Assembly (NCBI RefSeq): GCF_001761485.1
Contig: NC_090775.1
Coordinates: 1,240,001 to 1,304,000, forward strand
DNA from: Yarrowia lipolytica
Taxonomy: Eukaryota; Ascomycota; Dipodascomycetes; Dipodascales
Direction: 5' to 3'
Length of the DNA stretch: 64,000 nt
Positions 51,765-61,329 of this stretch are shown here, piece by piece. The position numbers were made by a program, and so were the translations under genes. Numbering within the stretch: position 1 is the first letter of the stretch; every line of letters starts with the position of its first letter. The notes under the pieces are model-generated. The model saw only the letters and a list, made by a program, of their open reading frames with translations. It was not told where the DNA came from and made no database searches.

Positions 51765-53483
51765 ATGACCACTAAACAGTTCCAATTCGACTCGGATCCG
51801 CTCAATTCTGCCCTTGCCGCCACCGCGGAGGCCTCAGGCCTCGCTTACCTCCCCAAGAGCAAGGTCATCTACTACCCTCTGACCAACGACAAGGTGACGT
51901 TGATTTCAGGTGGAGGAGCTGGCCACGAGCCTGCTCAGACCGGGTTTGTGGGTCCCGGACTGCTGGATGCGGCCGTGTCGGGCCAGATCTTTGCCTCACC
52001 TTCCACCAAACAGATCATTGCCGGAGTCAATGCCGTCAAGTCGCAACGGGGCTCCATCATTATCGTCATGAACTACACTGGCGATGTGATCCACTTTGGA
52101 ATGGCCGCCGAGCAGCTGCGGTCCCGATATGACTACCACGCCGAACTGGTGTCCATTGGCGACGACATTTCCGTCAACAAGAAGGCCGGACGACGAGGTC
52201 TGGCAGGAACCGTTCTTGTTCACAAGATCGCAGGCCATCTTGCCCGAGATGGCTGGGACGTCGGAGTGCTTGCTGAAGCTCTGCGAACCACCGCCGCCAA
52301 CCTGGCCACCGTGGCTGCGTCTCTGGAACACTGCACTGTACCTGGCAGAAAGTTCGAGACCGAACTGGCGGCCGATGAGATGGAGATTGGCATGGGTATC
52401 CACAACGAGCCCGGTGTCAAGACCATCAAGATTGGCAAGGTTGAGTCTCTGCTGGACGAATTGGTCGACAAGTTCGAGCCCTCCAAGCAGGACTTTGTGC
52501 CCTTCAACAAGGGCGACGAGGTGGTGCTGCTGGTCAATTCCCTCGGAGGAGTCTCTTCTCTGGAACTCCACGCCATTGCCAACATTGCCCAGACAAAGTT
52601 CGAGAAGGTGCTGGGCGTCAAGACCGTGCGACTTATTGTTGGCAACTTCATGGCTGCCTTCAACGGTCCTGGCTTCTCTTTGACTCTGCTCAACGTCACC
52701 ACGACCGCCAAGAAGGGCAACTTTGACGTTCTGGGAGCCCTGGACGCTCCCGTGTCCACCGCCGCCTGGCCCTCTCTGCAGCAGAAGGACAAGCCTGCCA
52801 ACGGCGGTGTCCAGGAGGAGAAGGAGACCGACTCGGACAAGCCTGCTGAGCCTACTGGAATCAAGGCCGACGGAAAGCTGTTCAAGGCCATGATTGAGAG
52901 TGCTGTTGACGATCTCAAGAAGGAGGAGCCCCAGATTACCAAATACGACACTATTGCTGGCGATGGAGACTGTGGAGAGACTCTGTTGGCTGGAGGCGAC
53001 GGTATTCTGGACGCTATCAAGAACAAGAAGATTGACCTTGATGATGCCGCTGGAGTGGCTGATATTTCTCACATCGTCGAGAACTCCATGGGAGGCACCT
53101 CGGGAGGTCTCTACTCCATCTTCTTCTCCGGTCTCGTGGTCGGTATCAAGGAGACCAAGGCCAAGGAGCTGTCTGTCGATGTGTTTGCCAAGGCATGTGA
53201 GACTGCTCTGGAGACTCTTTCTAAGTACACCCAGGCCCGAGTCGGCGACCGAACCCTCATGGACGCACTTGTTCCCTTTGTAGAGACCCTCAGCAAGACC
53301 AAGGACTTCGCCAAGGCCGTAGAGGCTGCTCGGAAGGGCGCCGACGAGACTTCCAAGCTGCCTGCCAATTTTGGCCGTGCCTCGTATGTGAACGAGGAGG
53401 GATTGGAGAACATTCCTGACCCTGGAGCTCTTGGACTGGCCGTCATTTTCGAAGGTCTTCTCAAGGCCTGGGAGAAGAAGTAG
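51765..53483 (+). CDS. DAK1: Dihydroxyacetone kinase
   Basis: A 572-residue ATP-dependent kinase with both halves in one chain. The N-terminal DhaK domain carries GGGAGHEP at 49-56 (His54) and the covalent substrate-binding His in GMGIHNEPG near 213. The C-terminal DhaL domain carries YDTIAGDGDCGET near 393-405 with the metal-binding acidic residues, and SMGGTSGGLYSI. A charged linker rich in Lys, Asp and Glu joins them near 350. The enzyme phosphorylates dihydroxyacetone to DHAP, detoxifying it and feeding the glycerol route important in this lipid-forming yeast. Most DAKs have GGGSGHEPAHAG; here the second His is Gln (PAQTG). Confidence 0.93.
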   Translation: MTTKQFQFDSDPLNSALAATAEASGLAYLPKSKVIYYPLTNDKVTLISGGGAGHEPAQTGFVGPGLLDAAVSGQIFASPSTKQIIAGVNAVKSQRGSIIIVMNYTGDVIHFGMAAEQLRSRYDYHAELVSIGDDISVNKKAGRRGLAGTVLVHKIAGHLARDGWDVGVLAEALRTTAANLATVAASLEHCTVPGRKFETELAADEMEIGMGIHNEPGVKTIKIGKVESLLDELVDKFEPSKQDFVPFNKGDEVVLLVNSLGGVSSLELHAIANIAQTKFEKVLGVKTVRLIVGNFMAAFNGPGFSLTLLNVTTTAKKGNFDVLGALDAPVSTAAWPSLQQKDKPANGGVQEEKETDSDKPAEPTGIKADGKLFKAMIESAVDDLKKEEPQITKYDTIAGDGDCGETLLAGGDGILDAIKNKKIDLDDAAGVADISHIVENSMGGTSGGLYSIFFSGLVVGIKETKAKELSVDVFAKACETALETLSKYTQARVGDRTLMDALVPFVETLSKTKDFAKAVEAARKGADETSKLPANFGRASYVNEEGLENIPDPGALGLAVIFEGLLKAWEKK

Positions 53484-53778
53484 TGTGTAACGGTGAAAGT
53501 ATGTAGTAAAATGATTAATGACGATGCTGAAGTGAGGATAATGGAGGTAAACATCTGCCGACTGCTTGATCCAGGGTATATACCACTCGTACTTGTTCTA
53601 GGGAGAATACTCGATGATATTCTATCCTAAGTAAGTACCAGTCATCTTCACTATTCCGGATACCTGACTCGTTGCTGCAATTACTCTCACCTCACACCGC
53701 TTACTATTCTATGCTATAAATTAATACTACTTGTACTGTACTTTTGTTGCTGACCTCGTTTCCAGATCATCCTCCCTA

Positions 53779-54627
53779 TTAATCCAACCACTCGTCAAAG
53801 TAGCTGCACTCCACATCCACCGGTCCTCCGGCGCTGCACACGTTGAAGACAGGACACTGGCCACAAACAGACTCGGTGTAAGCGTCTTTTGGCAGCTCCT
53901 CGTCGGGAAGATCGCCATTGAGAGTCGCCTTGTATCCTGCCTTGCATCTTTCCAGACGGTCATCGTAAACCAAGACCTCGCACAGTATTCGAATATGGCC
54001 CTCATCCAGCTCCACTCGTGACACCTCCTGGTCGACAATGAACTGCTTGATGTCTGTGACATGCACGGGTGGTGCGTTGGCCCCGAGCGCCAGGTTTGTG
54101 TTCTCCTCGCAGTAGTGGTAGACCACGTCGAGCAGCAGATCGACAAACTCGGAATCGAGCTCGGCATCGGAAAACCAGGGACCTCCTGTGAGCTCAGCCG
54201 AGGGTTGCAGGTTGTACAGCATGTACATTTTCCGCGTCTTCTGCTGTACGCTCTTGACCATCTTGATGATGTGCTGCTGCTCCAGCGACTTGAGACATCG
54301 GTGGACCACGTTGATGTGCAAGTTGGACCTGGCTGTGATGGTCCGCACCCAGATGCCGTCACGCTCCGACTCTGCAATGTAGTTGTACACAATGTACTCG
54401 TCAGACGTGAGCTTGGATACAATGTCAGCCGTCTCGATCGACACGGCCTGCAGCATCACCTGTCCTCCCTGCTCCAGCACCTTGACTCTGGACGAGTTGT
54501 GTAGCTCCGCGATCCACGCCTCCAGCTTCTCGCCTGCTACGTCCACGAGGTCGGCCACCTCCGCGTACGTGAAGAGCTTGGCCTTGGGCCCCTCCAGCAT
54601 TTTGGCGTGCAAATCATCCGCGGACAT
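53779..54627 (-). CDS. RPC34: RNA polymerase III subunit RPC34 (RPC6)
   Basis: A 282-residue protein with three winged-helix domains: residues about 1-75, 80-150 (LTSDEYIVYNYIAES, RSNLHINVVHRCL) and 160-240. The C-terminus has the Fe-S-type cysteine motif CGQCPVFNVC followed by a Cys near the end and DEWLD, matching the 4Fe-4S site of human RPC39. It belongs to the RPC82/RPC34/RPC31 heterotrimer that melts promoters and contacts TFIIIB. The ATG at 54627 is chosen; the reading frame extends 66 codons upstream only to a TTG. Its stop converges with that of DAK1, 295 bp apart. Confidence 0.92.
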   Translation of the reverse strand: MSADDLHAKMLEGPKAKLFTYAEVADLVDVAGEKLEAWIAELHNSSRVKVLEQGGQVMLQAVSIETADIVSKLTSDEYIVYNYIAESERDGIWVRTITARSNLHINVVHRCLKSLEQQHIIKMVKSVQQKTRKMYMLYNLQPSAELTGGPWFSDAELDSEFVDLLLDVVYHYCEENTNLALGANAPPVHVTDIKQFIVDQEVSRVELDEGHIRILCEVLVYDDRLERCKAGYKATLNGDLPDEELPKDAYTESVCGQCPVFNVCSAGGPVDVECSYFDEWLD

Positions 54628-55190
54628 TTTGAAAAGGTGCGGTTGTTGTGCAAGTCTGGAAAAAAAAAAGTTGGATGGCGAAATTATTTCGTCACACTTT
54701 TCTAGTGCGTCTGAGATGCGCGCATATGTGGGATGGAGGTGGTTGGTAGGGGGCCGAAAGACTGCTCTGGAGACTAGTGGGGTGGTTGGAGCGGATCGCA
54801 GAGGTGTATATATGCGAGTTTTCAAGTTTCAACGGAAAAAAACAGCCCTTTAGCTGGTATTGTGTGTTGTGTGACAATCTGGTAGAGTTGGTTGGATAAT
54901 CTTCATTAACAAAAAGCCCAACTGAAAATGTATAAAGTAAGTATAGTCTAAGTAACTGAGAGCGAGAAGAGACGTGTGTTATTTCTAAGGCTTACAGCGA
55001 AGATACCGAGCCAATTTTTTTGTCAGCTTGTGAAGAATTATGATTAAATTATTTTTCAATCTTCCACTTCTCTCTCACTTGCTTCACACACCTCATTAAC
55101 CACACCCCGTCTCCGCCCTATGTTCTCTTTAGGTTCGCACTACGAACATGCACCTTCTAGTATCACCACCATCACTCTCACCAACCAGCC
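54628..55190. other. Divergent intergenic region
   Basis: It is shared by RPC34 and the NTR2-like gene. It holds a T-rich part near 55015 and a TATATA near 54806. No gene. Confidence 0.5.
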
Positions 55191-56102
55191 ATGGCACGAA
55201 TCAAGCTTGATCTGAGCTCGGACGAGGAGCCCACGGTATCGTTCAAGCGCAAAACGGTCAAGAAGGCCGCCAAGCCCAAATCTGCGGAGAAAGAGTCAGA
55301 TGAAGAGCCCAGTATGGTGTTCAAATCGAAGATCAAGGCCGTCAAGCTGGTCAAAAACGAACAGACCCGCTCCAACGAGTACCAGCAGGAGCTGGACGAG
55401 ATGAAGAACAATTTTGGACACCTGCAAACGAAAGAGGAGATTGGTAGCTTCAAAACTGACACTACCGGAGAGATCAAGACAACCAAGAAGGTCACATTCG
55501 AGGGTGTACCAGACACCAAGGACGAGCCCTCCTCCTCCGCAGACTTTATCTCACTGTCGGGAATGGAACACAGCAACACAGACTTGCCTGCCACATCCAA
55601 AGAAGGCTACACGGCGTCTCTGGATGACGGGTACGACTCGGATCTGTCTATATCCGAGGGGAGAGATTTTCAGGACGATCTACTGGTGATTGGCGAGTCT
55701 GGGGTGTCGGACCAGGCCGATGCTAGAAGAGCCGATATGGCTGAAGCCATCTACGAGGCGCAGTTGACTGCAAGTGAAGATGACGAGGAGGACAGGAGAG
55801 GATGGGAGAAGTCGCAGTTCCGGTCGTCGGGTGTATTCAAGGATGACTCCACGTCGGAAACTAAGTACCGGGAGTCCACTGATCACGAGGCTCATAATCT
55901 GGCGCTGAAAAAGCTGCATTCGGTGCCGGAGATTCCGTCTCTGACAGATGTAGTGGAGTCCATCAAGCAGCGCAAGGTAGACATGGACGCGCGCAAATCT
56001 GATCTTGAGCTGACGCTAGAGCAGTACCAGCGCGAGATTTCGCTCATTGAGGAGCGTCAGAAGGAGGTGGCCGATCTGGTCAACAAGCAGCTGGCTCTTT
56101 AG
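55191..56102 (+). CDS. NTR2: NTR2-like spliceosome-disassembly factor
   Basis: A 303-residue, highly charged protein with an N-terminal MARIKLDLSSDEEPTVSFKR segment, a Ser/Asp/Glu-rich middle with an ADFISLSG motif, a conserved-looking WEKSQFRSSG near residue 205, and a C-terminal coiled coil (ELTLEQYQREISLIEERQKE). This architecture fits the fungal NTR2 family (GCFC/PAXBP1-related), which partners Ntr1 and the helicase Prp43 in taking apart spent spliceosomes. The WExxQxRxG motif is the strongest signal. A generic acidic coiled-coil protein cannot be excluded. Confidence 0.62.
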   Translation: MARIKLDLSSDEEPTVSFKRKTVKKAAKPKSAEKESDEEPSMVFKSKIKAVKLVKNEQTRSNEYQQELDEMKNNFGHLQTKEEIGSFKTDTTGEIKTTKKVTFEGVPDTKDEPSSSADFISLSGMEHSNTDLPATSKEGYTASLDDGYDSDLSISEGRDFQDDLLVIGESGVSDQADARRADMAEAIYEAQLTASEDDEEDRRGWEKSQFRSSGVFKDDSTSETKYRESTDHEAHNLALKKLHSVPEIPSLTDVVESIKQRKVDMDARKSDLELTLEQYQREISLIEERQKEVADLVNKQLAL

Positions 56103-57125
56103 GGGTGTTTGTGATGGTTTGAAGGACTACGACGATTGTCAATTGCATTCTAACGACTATGAATGCACGATACTAGGCAGTACCTACACAGCTACAGTAG
56201 TTGACAACATGTCACACTGCCATTACAACCACTCAACCAACACACACACAGTCTACAAGTACAAGTACCGTACAAGTAACTGTAGGCCGTATCTTCTCTT
56301 CAAAGTTTGAGGTTGACTCCGTCACGACCAGTTTGCCTTTAGACATTGACTTGAGTGTTTAACCATGGATCTCCAAATTACGCGATAGACGCGACGAGCC
56401 AGTGACAATGACAAACGAGCCGCTCTGGGTGGGAAAAGAGGTGCTTCTGAAAAACAACACGAGCGAGCGACAATGGGACGGAAGAAACAACACATTTGCA
56501 TCCCCATTTGTGTCTCTATCATTTACTTGTTCCTTCCACAAATCTCCACCACCGCCAAGGCTGGTCATGGTTGCGTCTGTCTATCTCTCTCTATCCTTTG
56601 GGCTCCAACTCTATCGGTTGCTTGGAATGTGTGTGTTTTTTTTTTTTTTTTTGGTATTGAACCAAAGAACAGGAGGAGTACTTGTAGTGCCGGGAGACCG
56701 TGGGGCTGACGTAATGAGTAATGTATATCACGTGACAAGTCCGACAAGACCACAAATCGGTTTCACCAGGACTCTGTTACAACTACAGTGTACTCGTAGT
56801 TTTATTAATGTTGCTTCCCCCTGACCAAACGCACCATTGTCAAGGTTATGACCTCCCACGTCAACATAAAAAAAAGCCGTTGTGAGAAAGGCAGCGTGTA
56901 TATATATAGTCGTGTGCTCCCCCGTTTTGTTTCCACTTCCCTCTGTTCACCAATGGAAAGTCCCAGTTTTCGCGCACGGCCATGTTTGCTCGTTGTTCTG
57001 CTGCCTGTGCTGAGACCGTCGCCCGCCGGTACTTAAGAGCTGCGGCGGTTTACACGCACCCTGCAGCTCCGTCAAATTTCACTCCTACAGCAAATCAAGC
57101 CCGGACACCACCACACACAAACATC
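56103..57125. other. Intergenic upstream of URA6
   Basis: No separate gene is supported. It holds a T17 run (56636-56652), a CACGTG near 56730, a TATATATATA (56899-56908) and a 28-codon uORF starting at 56953. In-frame ATG 56982 could extend URA6 by 48 residues. Confidence 0.5.
56899..56908 (+). promoter_or_regulatory. TATA box of URA6
   Basis: TATATATATA 227 bp before the chosen ATG (57126) and 83 bp before the alternative ATG (56982). Confidence 0.5.
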
Positions 57126-57992
57126 ATGTTCCGAAGCCGAATCTCGCACCTGGCCCGGACCATGGGCCGAATGAACCGCCCCAGCCCCATGGCCCGAAAA
57201 TACGCGTCCCACGAGCTGCTCCAGGGCGCCATGCCGACCCCTGTCAAGCTGGTGATTGCCTTTGGAGCCACCACCGCCTTCTTCATGTGGGCGGCCAAGC
57301 AGCTCGACAAGAAGCCCGTGGTGGCCGAGATCACCGAGGAGGACTACAACCAGATGGTCCAGCAGACCAAATCCAAGTACAAGAAGGCCGCGTTTGGCCC
57401 CAACGAGGTCTCCGTCATCTTTGTGCTAGGAGGCCCCGGAGCCGGCAAGGGCACCCAGTGCGAGAAGCTGGTCAACGAGTACGGCTTTGTGCACCTGTCT
57501 GCCGGTGATCTGCTGCGAGAGGAGCAGTCTCGACCCAACTCGCAGTACGGCAAGCTCATCGCCGACTGCATCAAGGCGGGAGACATTGTGCCCCAGGAGG
57601 TGACCATTGGCCTGCTCAAGAACGCCATGAAGGAGAGCGTGGCCAAGGGCAAGACCCGATTCCTCATTGATGGCTTCCCCCGAAAGATGGACCAGGCCCT
57701 CAAGTTCGAGGAGGACGTGGCCGTCTCCAAGTTCACTCTCTTCTTCGAGTGTCCCGAGGAGGTCATGCTCAAGCGTCTGCTCAAGCGAGGCGAGACCTCG
57801 GGCCGAACCGATGACAACATCGAGTCCATCCGAAAGCGGTTCGTGACCTTCATCGAGACTTCCATGCCTGTCGTCGACTACTTTGAGACCCAGGACCGAG
57901 TCGTGGTTGTCGACTGCAAGCAGGACCCTGACGTGGTTTACGACAATGTTAAGGACGCTCTTCATGCCCGAGGCATTCACCTTAAGCAGTAA
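57126..57992 (+). CDS. URA6: UMP/CMP kinase with N-terminal membrane anchor
   Basis: A 288-residue protein from the ATG at 57126. The first ~35 residues are basic (MFRSRISHLARTMGRMNR), followed by one hydrophobic segment (about residues 38-57, VKLVIAFGATTAFFMWAAK). From about residue 90 the enzyme matches Ura6: the P-loop GGPGAGKGTQ (102-111), the substrate-binding AGDLLR, DGFPRKMDQA, and the lid with RGETSGRTDDN. It phosphorylates UMP, CMP and dUMP. S. cerevisiae Ura6 is about 204 residues and lacks this anchor. The alternative start at 56982 also begins MFARC and would lengthen the presequence; a short uORF (56953) overlaps it. Confidence 0.88.
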   Translation: MFRSRISHLARTMGRMNRPSPMARKYASHELLQGAMPTPVKLVIAFGATTAFFMWAAKQLDKKPVVAEITEEDYNQMVQQTKSKYKKAAFGPNEVSVIFVLGGPGAGKGTQCEKLVNEYGFVHLSAGDLLREEQSRPNSQYGKLIADCIKAGDIVPQEVTIGLLKNAMKESVAKGKTRFLIDGFPRKMDQALKFEEDVAVSKFTLFFECPEEVMLKRLLKRGETSGRTDDNIESIRKRFVTFIETSMPVVDYFETQDRVVVVDCKQDPDVVYDNVKDALHARGIHLKQ

Positions 57993-58376
57993 ATAGATAT
58001 AGATTGAGATACTGACTGAGATTGTAGTGTAGGACAGGACCCTGGGATGGTACAAGTCTTTCTGGGGGAAGGTAACGCGACTAAACGACAATGGGTGTTT
58101 CTCAATTGTATATATAACTGATATGTAGTGCTTTCAGTAGGTTTCTTCCTGTTTTCAGTTGTTTGGATTGTTTTGATATCCCCTCTCTGTCATTACAGTA
58201 GTTATTCAATGAGTGTTTGCTTTGTTTTATATTTTTCACCTAAGTATAAATCGAGTAAACCCCCTTTTTTTTTAACTAAATACTTACATCCAGACCACTC
58301 TACGATAAAGTTCACCCATCCACCTGCATATCATGGATATTTTATTTAGCCCATCATCTCATCTTTCACCTCAAGC
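57993..58376. other. Intergenic between URA6 and SNU23
   Basis: AT-rich, with a T9-A patch near 58265. I looked for an upstream SNU23 exon and saw no credible donor and acceptor. Confidence 0.5.
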
Positions 58377-58832
58377 ATGTCGGCAAGAACTGAGCGGATC
58401 GACTTCAACGAAGGGTTGAACACTCTCCAGCTGGTTCCCGCCACGGCCTCGGTGGGAAGACGAGGAAAAGGAGCTGGCTTCTACTGTGAAGTGTGCAACC
58501 TCACATACAAAGACTCCATTCAATGGATCGACCATCTCAACAGTAAACAGCACTTGTATGAGATTGGAGAGACGGACGGACCCCGACAATCGACGCTGGA
58601 GGATGTTCAGAAGCGGCTCAAGTGGCTGACGGAGCGAAAACGCGCCCAGGAGAAGGAGTTGGACTACGATATCAACGCTCGGATCAGTGCCAGAAAACAG
58701 TTGATTGAGCGACAGAAGAAGAAGAAGAAGGATCGAAAGCGACAGAAACGAGAGGAAAAGGTGGAAGAAGGAGCTGACGACGAAATGATGGCCGCCATGG
58801 GCTTTGGCGGGTTTGGAAGTACAAAAAAGTGA
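58377..58832 (+). CDS. SNU23: SNU23/ZMAT2 zinc-finger protein of the U4/U6.U5 tri-snRNP
   Basis: A 151-residue protein. A U1-type C2H2 finger, YCEVCNLTYKDSIQWIDHLN, with His at the expected spacing (residues about 37-60), matches Snu23/ZMAT2. A basic coiled-coil region follows, and the protein ends MMAAMGFGGFGSTKK, almost identical to the human ZMAT2 ending. It acts in B-complex activation of the spliceosome. Family members begin with a conserved RR-WDREEY segment of 40-90 residues before the finger; this is absent here, leaving a short N-terminus (MSARTERIDFNEGLN). Either a small upstream exon was missed or the protein is truncated. Confidence 0.88.
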   Translation: MSARTERIDFNEGLNTLQLVPATASVGRRGKGAGFYCEVCNLTYKDSIQWIDHLNSKQHLYEIGETDGPRQSTLEDVQKRLKWLTERKRAQEKELDYDINARISARKQLIERQKKKKKDRKRQKREEKVEEGADDEMMAAMGFGGFGSTKK

Positions 58833-60171
58833 TTTTAAGGGCGCCAGAACATTTCACTGTACGGATAGCTCGTGCTACACAGCACATCAGCACATTAGCA
58901 CCACACACAAGCCACGGAACTGCACAAGCGTTTAACGCATAGGATACACACGTCTAATACTCGAACGGTCTTCCAGGGCAAGTCGGAAGTATCCCAAATC
59001 TACATCTGAGTGACCAAGTCTACATCTGAGTGACCAAGTGCTCATTTAATGGACTTACGACACTGCTGTAACAGAAGCACTCTAGGTGAAGCTACGGCAG
59101 CAGTCCTCTACGAATGGAAAGTTGACCAGCTAAAATTGTCTATATCACTACGTCCCCCAGTCACTTGAAAGGCTGATCTCAACTGTGAAAGAGATGACCA
59201 CCTCTGCCAGCATGGTGACAGCAACTACTGCACTTGAGGACGTACACTACTCGCACTCGTACTGTACTCATACTGAAAGATTTCTTGGCAGCAGGGAGTA
59301 CGACAGGGTGATCGCGGTGGTTATCAGACGGCTTATCCCGCATACCTTCCGACGTCTACAGCCTATGGACATGATCTATAGCGCTATGAAACGGTTGGCG
59401 TCAATAATGGGTCATTCTACAAGTACTCGCCTACTGTACGTGTGTACAACCGAGAGTAGTCTTGCTACTTAAACGACAGCACACAAGAGATTTACACTTG
59501 TACAATAATTATAAGACAGCACCCTGGTAAAAATGTCCATTATGACATCATCGGACATTGCATGTGGTCCAACATGTAGTCCCAAATAAACTGCTTACTG
59601 TAGCTACAATATGTACTTGTACTAGCAGATAATGGTGAAGAGAAGACAACAAATACGAGGACTTGTACTGAACTCGCACCCGTCGACGGACTCACGGTAC
59701 TGCTTAGTCAGCTATATGGCAACTCTCCGGCCTGGTCTCCACTCAAAAAGAGATCTACACCGTTTCTATGAATCTAAGAGATGGAAGGCAAGTAGACAGA
59801 CAAACAACATGTGTAAGACCGGGGACGAGTCATACCATTATACTTGCTGCCAAGAGGAAAAAAGCCCCAAACCACAGGCTCGAAAACTCAAACCATTGCT
59901 CTCGTGTGTCTGCTCGCGCCCCGACACACTCCCGGTTGCCTCTCCATCCATCCCCCTTACATATTGTATCATACAAGCGGTATATTTGTCTGTGCGGGAG
60001 GCGTCTTCCGACACTTTACCCTACCGGTGTGCGGTGGAAAAAAAAAGTCAAAAAGCCAGCAGTGTCCTGCAGAAAAAGCGTAAGTTTAAAATTTCAGCAG
60101 AGGGCAACAAGACGAGACTCTCGGCACCTAACACTCTGGATAGTCAACTTCGGATCTTTGAAAACAGCACA
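58833..60171. other. Intergenic between SNU23 and RPB8
   Basis: No gene is supported. It holds a 20-bp direct repeat (58999-59038) and many GTAC words near 59240-59440 and 59615. The RPB8 frame stays open upstream for 180 codons by chance. Confidence 0.5.
58999..59038. repeat. Perfect 20-bp direct repeat
   Basis: TCTACATCTGAGTGACCAAG occurs twice, head to tail. Confidence 0.9.
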
Positions 60172-61213
60172 ATGTCTACTTTATTCGAGGATTCCTTCAA
60201 AACCACGTCTGTGGACTCCGCCCGATACGACCGGGTCTCACGAATAACCGCCCAGAGCCTGAATCATGACGACATCCATCTGACTCTGGATGTCAATACA
60301 GAGCTGTTCCCCATGTCCAAGGGCGACGTGGTGACCGTGGCTCTGGCCTCCCAGCTGACCGACAAGGAGACCACCTATTCTGGCTGGAGAGAACCCAAGG
60401 TGGGCGAAAAGAGTCTGGCTGACGACTACGACTACGTCATGTACGGAACCGTCTACAAGTTTGAGGAGGGCAGTGGAGAGAAGGTGTGAGTATGGAAGAG
60501 CGGAGGAGCAAGAACGACGTCCATCGACATGCCTCAGGCGTGTCATTGGAGTCATTGGATTCCCACATTGGGTCGTAGATGTAGTAGTTTGGATGGGTCA
60601 ATCAATGATGAATGCTGAACATGTTCATCAAGAGAGAAGGACTTGATTCGAAGCAGCAACAACAACAGTGGCTGGATACGGGTGGCAACAAAGCGACAAC
60701 TCGACTGGACATGTGGCTTCTGTGAGATCGAAATAGCCGATTCGATGCCAATTCTTCGATTAAATTCGCTGATTTGGCGATGAATTAGCTCTTCGAGCAA
60801 TCTACAGGCGACGCTATGATACCTCAAAGAGAATGCTTATTCCTCGACGATAATGTTAAAGCTCGACGAGAAGAGGTGATGGATTTCGAAATCTGTTTGA
60901 TACGCAATCTCCAAAGTCTCACAGGTGCTTCCTAAACACTGTCCGACGTTGCTGTGGGCAAATCTAGCACCGACGACAACGTTTCTAGGTCTCTATGAAG
61001 TAATCATTTGAAACACAAAGCCGTTCGTCGATACTCATTAACACCATCTCCACTACAAACACTACTATGACCCGCGACAATCACTCATTTCTACGTACTA
61101 ACCCCAGCGCTGTTTACGTCTCGTTCGGAGGACTCTTGCTCTGTCTTGAGGGAGGATACAGACATCTCTCGTCGCTCAAGCAGGAAAATGTCTACCTGCT
61201 GATGAGAGCGTAA
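60172..61213 (+). CDS. RPB8: RNA polymerase I/II/III shared subunit RPB8, two exons
   Basis: Exon 1 is 60172-60485 ([15 protein letters not shown] start), intron 60486-61107 (622 nt, GTGAGT to TACTAACCCCAG), exon 2 61108-61213. The product is 139 residues. The first exon carries the OB-fold half with [10 protein letters not shown] and [18 protein letters not shown]; exon 2 restores the conserved [18 protein letters not shown] and the YLLMR ending. S. cerevisiae Rpb8 is 146 residues. The shared subunit stabilises all three nuclear RNA polymerases. The ATG at 60172 is chosen because homology begins there; the 180 codons before it, though open, are unlike any protein. Confidence 0.94.
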
Positions 61214-61329
61214 CCCATTACTTACGTAATTGTAAATTATAATATATAGAGCGTTATGCAGGGCGTACCAGTTGTAGTACTAGTATGTTGGAAACACACC
61301 AGGGTCATACTCGTAGTAGGTAAAACCAC

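Noticed and set aside
59632-60171. A 180-codon in-frame extension upstream of RPB8
   Set aside because: Homology begins exactly at the ATG at 60172, and the extension resembles nothing and includes promoter-like sequence.
60600-60775. A box C/D snoRNA in the RPB8 intron
   Set aside because: ATGATGA and CTGA words occur, but they are about 160 nt apart and the flanks do not pair.
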